Made by a program: the position numbers and the translations under genes
Shown: in pieces, positions 20,102-29,061 of the stretch
How the letters are laid out: each line of letters opens with the position of its first letter
Position numbering within the stretch: the stretch's first letter is position 1
Notes under the pieces: model-generated
The model's database searches: none
What the model saw: only the letters and a program-made list of their open reading frames with translations
What the model was told of the DNA's origin: nothing
From: Arenimonas daejeonensis
Lineage (GTDB): Bacteria; Pseudomonadota; Gammaproteobacteria; Xanthomonadales; Xanthomonadaceae
DNA: 64,000 bases
NCBI RefSeq assembly: GCF_007993735.1
Contig: NZ_CP042453.1
Location: forward strand, 1,612,001 to 1,676,000
Direction of reading: 5' to 3'

Positions 20102-21933
20102 TCAGTCGGCCACGCGCACTTCCACGCGGCGGTTGAGCGCACGGCCGGCCTCGTTGCCGTTGTCGGCCACCGGGCGTGATTCACCCAGACCCTCGGAAGA
20201 AAGCCGCGAAGCGTCCACGCCCTTGCCGGTCAGCCAGGTGACCACCGATGCGGCGCGTTTTTCCGACAGGTCCTGGTTGTAGTCGTCGCCGCCTTCGCTG
20301 TCGGTGTGGCCGGCGATGACCAGGCGGATGCTGTCGTTGCCGGTCAGCACGCCCAGCACCTGTTGCAGCGTGGCTTCCGATTCCGGCTTCAGGGTCGCCT
20401 TGGCGGTGTCGAAGTAGATGCCGTACAGGTCCACCTTGCCTTCGCGTTCGAGCTGTTCGGCCAGGGACTCGCTGTCCTTCTCCGTCGGCGTGAGTTCCAG
20501 CACCAGGTCCACGGTTTCGCCGGCGACCAGGTCGGCGGCTTCGCTGTCGGAGCTGTAGTCGGGCTTGCTGCCGGTGGTGACCACCAGGCCGGCAGGCACC
20601 TTTTCCAGCAGGAAACCGCCCTTGTCGTCGGTGAGGCCCTGCACCACGTTGCCGGCCGACACCAGCACGCCGGCCAGCGGGCGCCCGGCCTTGGTGTCCA
20701 CGGCGATGCCGCGCACGGTGCCGGTGTACCGGTAGCCCTTGGGGTTGACCAGCAGGCGTGCGAAGTCGAAGGCGTAACCGTCGCCGGCGTTGTTGTCGGG
20801 GTCGTCGATGCGGATCTCGACGCGGCCGTCGGCGATGGTGTCGATGTATTCAGGCAGCAGTTGCAGCGTGATCAGCTTGCCGATCGGGCCGGTCTGGTCC
20901 AGCGCGTTGAGCACCACGGCGACGTCGCTGAGCTCGCGACCGTCGATCCAGGCGCGGTAACGGCTGCCCATGCGCTTGGACTGGAAGTCGTCCACGAACA
21001 GTTGCAGCGCCACCGTCCTGACCTCGATGCCCTGCAGGTCGAACTCCAGCACCAGCGGCTGCGGCTGGTTGCCGGGCCGCGAGGTCTGCTGGGTGTAGCC
21101 GTCCCGGCGTGCGCTGCCGCCGGTGTAGCCGCTGACGACCATGATGCGGTCGGTGCCGGGCGGGTCGTCGTTTTCGGGCAGGTAGGGGAAACGGTGCACC
21201 GGCGTGGACTTGCCGGTGAAGGGGTCGAAGCCCTCCGGCCAGCCGAAACCCATGTTGTCGATGTCGCCCAGTTGCACCAGCAGGTCGGCTTCCGGGCCGT
21301 CCTTCTCGACGCGGCGGATCTGTTTCCACTCCTCGGGCAGGTTGTCGAGCGCGGCGGCGCGGCGGTCGGAGTCTGCCTGCAGTTGCTGGTCGCGCATGGC
21401 CTGCTGGCTGGCCTTCACCTTTTCCATCGCGGCGGCGCGTTTTTCGGGGTCGTCGCCGGCGGCGGCGAATTCCTGCATGGCCGCCATCACCGCCGCCATC
21501 TGCGCCTTCTGCTGTTCCTGGCGTGCGGTCGCGTCCTGCAGCTGCGCCTGGGTGTCGGCGGGAACGGGGCTTCGGCCGGCGCCGTGCCCGGGTCGAAGGT
21601 CTCGCCTTCGGCGCTGCGCGCGGCCTCGGCCAGCGCGGCGCCGAAAGGCATGTCGTTCAGGTCGTCCAGGCTGGCGGTGCCGCCTTCCTTCAGGCCTTCG
21701 GGTTCATTGCTTTCCTTGAAGGACAGATCGCCGCCGTCATCGCTGCCGGCGATCAGGTCGGTGGCGGCGGCGAGGGCGTCGTCGCCGTCACTGGAGTCGG
21801 TCGATCCCGTCGCTTCGATGTCTTCGGAGGCGGTGGCAGCTTCCGCTTCCGCCGAGGGCGGATCACCGCCGCAGGCGGCAACCAGGACACAAAGGGCGAA
21901 GGCGACGGCAAGGCGGGTGCGGCGCATCGGCAT
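20102..21933 (-). CDS. OmpA-type lipoprotein (paralogue 2; frameshifted near 21562)
   Basis: Corrected length 610 residues. The lipobox is LVAACGGD. An acidic Ser/Asp/Glu-rich tether follows, then a coiled, Gln/Ala-rich stretch, then the same block as in the gene at 16880: [54 protein letters not shown]. Then a carboxypeptidase-regulatory-like domain (VSAGNVVQGLTDDKGGFLLE) and an OmpA domain (YGIYFDTAKATLKPESEATL, GHTDSEGGDDYNQDLSEKRA). One missing base near 21562 (after EAPF) joins the two frames. It is the first gene of the minus-strand cluster. Confidence 0.8.
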
Positions 21934-21965
21934 GACTCCGGTCCGGAGAGCGTGCCCACTCTAAC

Positions 21966-21990
21966 AAAGCCCCGCGCACGTGAGCGCGGG
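21966..21990 (-). terminator. Rho-independent terminator of dxs
   Basis: On the minus strand CCCGCGC and GCGCGGG form a 7 bp stem with loop TCACGT (21990-21971), followed by GCTTTGTT. It lies about 90 bp after the dxs stop. Confidence 0.6.
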
Positions 21991-22078
21991 AAGCGCGGGC
22001 ATGGGGCTTATCGCATCGCGGCAGCGGATCCGGCCACGCGGCGCGCGCCGGTGGCCGTCGTCTTCACACCGTCCGACG

Positions 22079-23979
22079 TCAGGCCGTCACGGCCCGCGGC
22101 GGATCACCGGCCAGGCCCGGCCAGCGTTGCCGCAGGGCCCGGCGGATGCCGTCGGCATCCAGGCCCGCTTCGGCCAGCAGCTGTTCGCGGCTGGCATGTT
22201 ATGGTAGGCGTCGGGCAGGCCGAGGTGCTGCACCGGCAGCGTGATGTTCTCGGCCGCCAGCAGTTCGGCCACGCCGCTGCCGGCGCCGCCCATCACCACG
22301 TTGTCCTCGAGCGTGACGAAGCCTTCGTGGGTCTTCGCCAGGTCCAGAAGCAGCGCGCGGTCGAGCGGTTTGACGAAGCGCATGTTGACCACGGTCAGGC
22401 CGAGTTCGCGGCCGACCGTCTCCGCCGCCGGCACCAGCGCACCGAAGGCGAGCAGGGCCAGGCGCGCGCCGCGATGCCGCAGTTCGGCCTTGCCGAGCGG
22501 CAGCGTGTCCAGCGCCGGCTGCACGGCCACGCCCGGGCCGCTGCCGCGCGGATAACGCACGGCGGCCGGACCGCGGTAGTGGAAGCCGGTGCTGAGCATC
22601 TGCCGGCATTCGTTCTCGTCCGCCGGCGCCATCACTACCATGTTCGGCACGCAGCGCAGGAAACTGAGGTCGAAGCTGCCGGCGTGGGTGGCGCCGTCGG
22701 GGCCGACCACGCCGCCGCGGTCGACCGCGAACAGCACGTCCAGGTCCTGCAGGGCCACGTCGTGGATCAGCTGGTCGTAGCCGCGCTGCAGGAAACTCGA
22801 ATAGATCGCGACCACGGGCTTGGCGCCTTCCACGGCCATGCCGGCGGCCAGCGTCACCGCGTGCTGTTCGGCGATGGCGACGTCGAAATAACGCGCCGGG
22901 TATTCCTTGCTGTAGCGCACCAGGCCCGAGCCTTCGCGCATCGCCGGCGTGATCGCCAGCAGTTTGTCGTCGGCTGCGGCCATGTCGCACAGCCAGTCGC
23001 CGAACACCTGGGTGTAGGTCGGTTTGGCCGGGCCGGCCTTCTTGACGATGCCCACGGTCGGGTCGAACGGGCCGACCGCGTGGTACTCGATCTGGTCGCC
23101 CTCGGCGCGCTCGTAACCCTTGCCCTTGGTGGTGATCACGTGCAGCAGCTGCGGACCCTTCAGGCCCTTGAGCGTCTTGAGCGTGGCCACCAGCGCCGGC
23201 ACGTCGTGGCCGTCGATCGGTCCGGTGTAATGGAAGCCCATTTCCTCGAACAGCGTGGACGGCACGAACATGCCCTTCCAGTGTTCCTCCCAGCGGCGCA
23301 TGAAACGCGCGGTCGGGCGCTTCTTGTCGCCGAACAGCTTCTTGCCGCTCTCGCGGATCGCGTTGAGCGTGCGGCTGCCGGACAGGCGGCCGAGCATGCG
23401 GGTCAGGCCGCCGACGTTTTCGGAAATGGACATCCGGTTGTCGTTGAGCACCACCAGCAGGTCGGGCTCAGGGTCCATGCCGCCGGCGTGGTTGAGCGCC
23501 TCGAAGGCCATGCCGGCGGTCATCGCGCCGTCGCCGATCACGGCGACGACCTTGCGCGGGTCGCCCTGGGCCTGCAGCGCGATCGCCATGCCCAGCGCCG
23601 CCGAGATCGAGGTCGAACTGTGGCCGACGCCGAAGGTGTCGTATTCGCTCTCTTCGCGCTTGGGGAAGGGCGCCACGCCGTCCTTCTGCTTCACCGTGTG
23701 GATGGAGTCGCGGCGGCCGGTCAGGATCTTGTGCGGGTAGCACTGATGGCCGACGTCCCAGACCAGGCGGTCGACCGGGGTCTCGAAGACGTGGTGCAGG
23801 GCGACGGTCAGCTCGATCACGCCCAGGCCGGCGCCGAAATGGCCACCCGACTGGCTGACCTTTTCGATGAGGCAGGCGCGCAGTTCATCGGCGATGGCCG
23901 GCAGTTCGGCTTCCGGGAACTGGCGCAGGTCAGCGGGAACGGTGATGCGGGAGAGGCGCGGATAGCGCTGGGAGTCCAT
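22079..23979 (-). CDS. dxs: 1-deoxy-D-xylulose-5-phosphate synthase (frameshifted near 22196)
   Basis: First enzyme of the MEP isoprenoid pathway: pyruvate plus glyceraldehyde-3-phosphate to DXP, using thiamine diphosphate. Conserved pieces include [19 protein letters not shown], the ThDP/Mg motif [18 protein letters not shown]...LNDNRMSIS and [11 protein letters not shown]. The first frame fails at [10 protein letters not shown]; one missing G (CATAAC should be CATGAAC) restores [16 protein letters not shown] and a stop at 22079, giving 633 residues. ispE of the same pathway is at 62318. ATG 23979 matches the family start. Confidence 0.95.
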
Positions 23980-24063
23980 CAGGGATCTGGCGTGGGGGCT
24001 GGCGCAAATTGTCCGGCACCCTGTCCCCGGGGGCAAGGCGAGTCTTGCCCGCGGCTGAAGCGA

Positions 24064-24088
24064 CGCCCGCCGTTTCCGGCGGCGGGCG
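24064..24088 (-). terminator. Hairpin downstream of the 24097 gene
   Basis: CGCCCGCCG (24064-24072) and CGGCGGGCG (24080-24088) give a perfect 9 bp stem with a 7-nt loop, 8 bp beyond the stop of the minus-strand gene. No T run on the minus strand. Confidence 0.4.
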
Positions 24089-24096
24089 CCGGAAAC

Positions 24097-25136
24097 TCAG
24101 CGCCGGAAGCGTCCCAGCAGGCCGCCCTTGCCGGCATCGGCCGCAGCGGGCACGGTCCCGTCGGGCTCGGCCACGCCGACCATCAGCGAGGCGTTCACGA
24201 AGTCGATCACCTCGGCCAGGCTGACGCCGCTCTGGTCGGCGATCTCGGTCAGGTTGGCCGGGCCCTTCATCATCACCGTGGCGATGCGGAAGTGCTTCGG
24301 GAACTCGCGTTCGGTCTGCGGCCACTTGAGCAGCTTGTACTTGTCGTTCGGACCGTAACCCGGAGCGAGCGCGCCATTGCCGCCGCCCAGCGCGCAGAGC
24401 CAGGCCAGGCGGGCCTGGGGCTGGCTGCCGCCGAGCTGGGTGGTCAGGGCCGGAAGCTGGGCCGGATCGACGGGCACCAGGTCCGCGTCCTGGATGATGG
24501 CGTTGGCGTAAGGCAGCAGCGGCTTGAGCGCGGCGCCCGAATAGTAGGTCTGCGTGGCCGGATCGAGCACCAGGTCGGGAGCCCCCGGAAGCTGCAGCCG
24601 CACCGGACCGGGCAGGGCGCCCGGACGCAGGTAGTCGACCAGGCGCGGTTCGGCCTGGCGGGCCGGCGGCGTGAAGGCAGGTTGTTCCGAGGTGACGCGC
24701 GCTGCGGCGGGCGCGGGCGTTTCCGCCACTGGAGCAGCAGGCGCCGCGGCGACCACGGGTTCCGGTCCGGGGCAGGTTCCGGCGCGGCGGCCACGGGCTC
24801 CGGTGCCGGGGGCGCGACCGGAGCGGGCGTACCGGCGGCGATCTGCTCGAACAGCGCCACCAGCGCATCGGCGGTCACCGGGCGCTGCAGCACATGGTCG
24901 GTTTCGGCGCGGCCGCTGGCGGTCAGCGCCACCAGGACCTTGCCGGTGCCGATGGCCTTCATCAGGCTCATCTGGCCGTACATCGAGTCCATGTCGATCA
25001 CCAGCACCGACGCCTCGGTTTCCGGCGTCAGCAGCCAGTGGTTGCCCACCCGGGCGTTGGCCTGTTTGAAATGTGCCACGACCTCGGCTTCTTCCTCACG
25101 GGAGAGGCCGGCGAAACAGATGCTTTGTTTGGTCAT
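24097..25136 (-). CDS. Unknown receiver-like/winged-helix-like protein (frameshifted near 24765)
   Basis: Corrected length 346 residues; no family recognised with confidence. The N-terminal 115 residues look like a CheY-type alpha/beta fold (VLVIDMDSMYGQMSLMKAIG, VLVALTASGR, VLQRPVTADALVALFEQIA) without an obvious phospho-acceptor pocket. A Pro/Ala-rich linker follows, in which the frame changes near 24765. The C-terminal half contains RLQLPGAPDLVLDPATQTYY and a helix-turn-helix-like end (ANLTEIADQSGVSLAEVIDF). The layout suggests a cytoplasmic regulatory or scaffold protein, possibly for motility or pili, but this is inference only. Confidence 0.5.
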
Positions 25137-25221
25137 TACCTGTATTCCCCCTGATCACGGCGCCAAGGGCGACGTGAAGGCCGGCAGTGTCGGCCGCCGG
25201 GCCGGGTCCCGTCAAATGCCG

Positions 25222-25894
25222 TCAGGTGGGCCTGCGGGGCCGTTTGGGCAGGTGGCTTTTCAGGAAGGCCATCTGGTCGGCCAGGATGTGGCGGTTGGAG
25301 AGGATCAGGTGTTCGACCCAACTGGGCCGGTAGGGCACGGCCAGCAGCGGCATGCCGGCCTGCTGCGGGTGCGGCCGCCCTTGCGGGAATTGCACATGAA
25401 GCAGGCGCAGACGACGTTTTCCCACACGTCGCGGCCGCCCTTGGAGACGGCATGACGTGGTCGCGGGTCAGGGCGCTGCGGCTGTATTCGTTGCCGCAGT
25501 ACAGGCAGAGGTTGGCGTCGCGGGCGAACAGCGCGGTGTTGGTCAACGCCGGCGACGGGTTCAGGGCCTTGGCGTGGGCATGGCCGCGTGCGGCGACGAT
25601 CGGGTGCAGTTCGATCACGCTCTGCAGGCCGCTGAAGCGGTTGGTGCCACCGTGCACGGTCAGGCAGGGATCGCCCAGGGTCCAGGCGACGGCGCCACGG
25701 GCATAGAGGCAGACGGCATCCTGCCACTGCATCCAGTCGAGGATGCGGCCGTGGGCGTCGAGGGAAAGCACGCGGGGGATTGCCGTTTCGCGGGGAGCAG
25801 TGGGCCCGACCGGGGGTGTTGTGTCCCGGTACCCACCAGACTCAGATGCGTCGGCGGACTGCCCATGATTGGCCCGAGCATACGCTTTGCGCAT
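25222..25894 (-). CDS. HNH endonuclease (two frameshifts)
   Basis: Corrected length about 224 residues. The zinc-HNH core is LCLYCGNEYSRSALTRDHVM, then VSKGGRDVWENVVCACFMCN, with two C-x-x-C pairs and catalytic D-H...N...N residues. The first break is near 25447 (between DHVMP and SKGG), the second near 25376 (between KGGRT and QQAGMPLL). The last frame ends VEHLILSNRHILADQM...PRRPT. An N-terminal domain (VLSLDAHGRILDWMQWQDAV) precedes it. This chromosomal HNH type is widespread in xanthomonads and need not be a defence gene. The start is uncertain; 25894 is the longest option. Confidence 0.75.
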
Positions 25895-25924
25895 GACAGT
25901 TCAAGCCTTCGCGGACGGGCGGGC

Positions 25925-25930
25925 TAGAAT
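25925..25930 (+). promoter_or_regulatory. Putative -10 box of pip
   Basis: TAGAAT within GGCTAGAATCGG, 30 bp before ATG 25960. Same -10 form as at 6782; no clear -35. Confidence 0.4.
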
Positions 25931-25959
25931 CGGGCCAGCCCTTTCGCCCGAGACCCGAC

Positions 25960-26901
25960 ATGCGCGGCCTGTATCCCGAACTCGAACCCTATGACTCCGG
26001 CACCCTGGTGGTGGACGGTCGGCACACGCTTTATTACGAGCAGTGCGGCAATCCCGAAGGCAAGCCGGTGGTGCTGCTGCACGGTGGGCCGGGTGCGGGT
26101 TGCGGCGCCAGGATGCGCCGTTTCCACGATCCATCGCGTTACCGCATCGTGCTGTTCGACCAGCGCGGCAGCGGCCGTTCGACGCCGCACGCGGACCTGG
26201 TGGACAACACCACCTGGGACCTGGTGGCCGACATCGAGAAAGCTGCGCCGGCACCTGGGCGTCGCGCGCTGGCAGGTGTTCGGCGGCAGCTGGGGTTCGA
26301 CGCTGGCGCTGGCGTATGCGCAGGCGCATCCGGGTCAGGTTACCGAACTGGTGCTGCGCGGCATCTTCATGCTGCGGCGCTGGGAGCTGGAGTGGTTCTA
26401 CCAGGAGGGGTGTTCGCGGCTGTTCCCCGACGCCTGGGAAAAATACCTGGAGCCGATCCCGCCGGTGGAACGGCACGACCTGATGAGCGCCTACCACCGG
26501 CGGCTGACCTCGTCCGACGAAGCGACGCGGCTGGCGGCGGCGCGGGCGTGGTCGGTGTGGGAAGCCAGCACGAGTTTCCTGCGGCAGGACGAGGCGTTCA
26601 TCAACAGCCACGAGGATCCGCATTTCGCGCTCAGTTTCGCGCGCATCGAGTGCCATTATTTCGTCAACGGCGGGTTCTTCGATGCCGACGACCAGTTGCT
26701 GCGGGATGCGCACCGGCTGAAGGGCATTCCGGGGTGATCGCGCACGGGCGTTACGACGTGGTCTGCCCGGTGCGCAACGCCTGGGACCTGCACAAGGCCT
26801 GGCCGGAATCGAAGCTGGAGATCGCGCCGCTGTCGGGGCATTCGGCGTTCGAGCCGGAGCTGACCGACATCCTGGTCCGCGCGACGGATTCGTTCCGCTG
26901 A
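25960..26901 (+). CDS. pip: Proline iminopeptidase (two compensating frameshifts)
   Basis: Alpha/beta-hydrolase serine peptidase releasing N-terminal proline. Conserved pieces: GGPGAGCG (oxyanion HGGPG), FDQRGSGRSTPHA, nucleophile elbow GGSWGSTLALAYAQAHP, YFVNGGFF and the catalytic histidine in SGHSAFEP. A surplus A near 26241 (GAGAAAGCTG should read GAGAAGCTG) shifts the frame, and a missing G near 26736 (GIPGVIAHGRYDVVCP) restores it. The two changes cancel, giving 313 residues, the family length. Probable sequence errors. Confidence 0.93.
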   Translation: MRGLYPELEPYDSGTLVVDGRHTLYYEQCGNPEGKPVVLLHGGPGAGCGARMRRFHDPSRYRIVLFDQRGSGRSTPHADLVDNTTWDLVADIEKAAPAPGRRALAGVRRQLGFDAGAGVCAGASGSGYRTGAARHLHAAALGAGVVLPGGVFAAVPRRLGKIPGADPAGGTARPDERLPPAADLVRRSDAAGGGAGVVGVGSQHEFPAAGRGVHQQPRGSAFRAQFRAHRVPLFRQRRVLRCRRPVAAGCAPAEGHSGVIAHGRYDVVCPVRNAWDLHKAWPESKLEIAPLSGHSAFEPELTDILVRATDSFR

Positions 26902-26917
26902 ACTTCCTGGCGCAGCC

Positions 26918-27453
26918 CTAGGCCGGAGACCCATCCGGGTCGCGGTTGATGAGCCACAGGCCGGCCCACAGTTTCGCGTCCATCGCGTAACCCTCGGCCA
27001 TCTTCGCGGCCAGCCAGCGCGGGGCGTCGGCGACCGGGACTTCGTGCACGGTGATGTTCTCGGTTTCGTCGCCGCCGCCGGCATGCACGCGGGTCAGGCC
27101 GCGGGCGCGCACGAAGGCGATGACTTCGTTGCTCATGCCCGAGCTGGTCGGGCCGACCATCAGCACCTTCACGTCGGACGCGAGCCAGCCGGTTTCTTCC
27201 AGCAGTTCGCGGCGGGCGGCGTCTTCCAGCGTGTCGTTGGCATCGGTGTCGCCGACCAGGCCGGCGGGCATCTCGATGGAGTTGGCGTCCATCGGCACGC
27301 GGAACTGTTCGACGAACACCAGTTTGTCTTCGGGGTGACGGCGATGACGATCACCGCGCTGCCGGCATTGGTGCGTTCGGCGTACTCCCAGTGGCCGCGC
27401 CGGACCAGCCGCAGGTATTTGCCTTCGCACATGATCTCGGGGATGTCGTCCAT
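26918..27453 (-). CDS. NUDIX hydrolase, ADP-ribose pyrophosphatase type (frameshifted near 27337)
   Basis: Corrected length 178 residues. The Nudix box is GLVGDTDANDTLEDAARREL followed by LEETGW, preceded by MPA and QFRVPMDANSIEMPAG, typical of ADP-ribose/ADP-sugar pyrophosphatases (NudF-like). The N-terminal frame (MDDIPEIMCEGKYLRLVRRG) breaks after AVTP; one missing G gives AVTPEDKLVFVEQFRV. The last residues (LIDRD-like LINRDPDGSPA) are normal. It converges with pip at 16 bp. Confidence 0.85.
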
Positions 27454-27485
27454 GCGCCGATCCTAGCGCGCCGGCATGACGGGCG

Positions 27486-28368
27486 TCAGGCGCTGAGCAG
27501 GCGCCGGCGTGTCATCGGGCCGAATCGCAGCTGTTCGCACAGCATTTCCAGGCCCGCTGTGTCCGACGCGCGGCGTTCGGCGGTGCCGAGGTCGGCCGGC
27601 AGCGGCGCGTTGACGTCGATGGTGGCCAGGCGGCGCGAGAGCATGGCGATCTCGCGGTGTTCGGCCAGGCGGGCGGCGTGCTGGGCGCTGCCGCGCAGGC
27701 GCAGGAAGGGCACTTCGCCCAGGCGTTCGTAGATCGCGTCCAGGCTGCCGAAGTGGCCGAGCAGGGTGGCGGCGGTCTTGGCGCCGATGCCGGGCACGCC
27801 GGGGATGTTGTCGATGGCGTCGCCGGTGAGCCCCTGGGTAGTCGGCGATCTGGTGTGCGTGCACGCCGTAGCGGGCCTTCACGCCGTCGGCGCGCCAGCG
27901 TTCATTGCGGGCGTAGTCCCACTGTTCGTCGTCGGTGTCGAGCAACTGCGACAGGTCCTTGTCGGCCGAGATGATCAGGCCGGCGTGGCCGGCGCGGCGC
28001 ACCTGGCCCAGCACGCTGCCGATCAGGTCGTCGGCTTCGTAGTGGCCGTCGGCCAGCACCGGCAGGCCGAGCGCGCGGCACAGGCGCTGGCAGTGCGCGA
28101 ACTGGCGCTTGAGCTCTTCCGGCGCCGCGTCGCGGTTGGCCTTGTAGGCGGGGTAGAGCGCATTGCGGAAGTTGGAGTCCAGCGACTCGTCGAAGGCGAT
28201 GGCGATGCGCGCCGGCTTCTGGCGTTCGAGCAGTTCCAGAAGAAAGCGGGCGAAGCCGTGCACGGCATTGACCGGCCAGCCTTCGCGGTCCTCGAATTCC
28301 GGCGGCATCGAGTGCCAGGCCCGGAAGACATAGAGGCTGGCGTCGACCAGATGGACCGGGCCGTTCAC
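27486..28368 (-). CDS. 5'-3' exonuclease / flap nuclease-like protein (frameshifted near 27835)
   Basis: Corrected length 293 residues. It matches the stand-alone 5'-3' exonuclease family (Pol I N-terminal domain, ExoIX/Xni-like). Metal-binding acidic motifs are LVDASLYVFRAWHSMP, AFDESLDSNFR, YEADDLIGSV and ISADKDLSQLL. The helix-hairpin-helix region should read YQGLTGDAIDNIPGVPGIGA; the sequence has one surplus C (TACCCAGG) that shifts the frame near 27835. GTG 28368 overlaps the nitroreductase stop (GTGA), implying translational coupling. Likely role: removal of RNA primers or flaps in repair. Confidence 0.87.
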
Positions 28369-28930
28369 GGGACCCAGTCGCCCAGCAGTTCGTCCGGATC
28401 CGGGCGCTGCCGCTCCGGCGCGTCCTCGGAGGCCGTGCCGATGTGGATGAAGCCCAGGACCTTTTCGTCCGGGCCCAGGCCCAGGCGGGCGGTGACCACC
28501 GGGTCGTAGGCGGCCCAGCCGGTCAGCCACTGGGCGCCGAAGCCCAGGGCCTGGGCGGCCTGGAGCAGGGCGAAGCAGACGGCGCCGCCGGACAGCAGCT
28601 GTTCCTGCTCGGGCACCTTGTGGCCGGGGGTGAGGCGGGCGATGACCACGACCACGAGGGGGCGAGGGAGAAGCGGAGGCGGTCCTTTTCCACCGCGGCG
28701 GGCGCGGCGGCCGGGTCGCGTTCCAGCGACCGGGCGGCCAGCAGGTCGCCCAGCACCTGCCGGGCGGGGCCCCGGATGCAGAGAAAACGCCAGGGGGCGA
28801 GTTTGCCGTGGTCGGGAACGCGGACCGCCTCGGACAGCATGGCCCGGAGCTGCCGGGGGTCGGGGCCCGGTTCGCCGAGCAGCCGGGAGGGCACCGAGCG
28901 GCGTCGGCGCAGCGCATCAAGGGCATTCAT
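28365..28930 (-). CDS. Nitroreductase family flavoprotein, YdjA-like (frameshifted near 28660)
   Basis: Corrected length 188 residues, the size of small YdjA-type nitroreductases. The N-terminus MNALDALRRRRSVPSRLLGEP (FMN phosphate contact RRS) and VRVPDHGKLAPWRFLCIRG are diagnostic; the C-terminal part has EQEQLLSGGAVCFALLQAAQ and LGFIHIGT. One missing base near 28660, at the CCCCCTCGTGG run, separates the two frames. FMN-dependent, cytoplasmic; substrate unknown. ATG 28930 faces the DUF1631 gene across a 131 bp divergent region. Confidence 0.87.
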
Positions 28931-29061
28931 GGGCGCAAGATTACCACTCGGCCCTGCCCGGTCCCCGCTCCTCGGATTCTGGGAAGGAAGTCACAGAACG
29001 TTGTGGCAGAGTCTAGGAAACTGCCCCCATCGCGCGTAGTCCCCCGGACGTGCAGAGGCCC

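Noticed and set aside
21523-25455. A 1310-codon plus-strand open frame opposite dxs and neighbours
   Set aside because: Artefact of GC-rich codon use; it spans several well-identified minus-strand genes and resembles no family.
25222-25894. HNH gene as part of a defence island
   Set aside because: No defence or mobile genes adjoin it; neighbours are housekeeping genes, and this HNH type is common in chromosomes.
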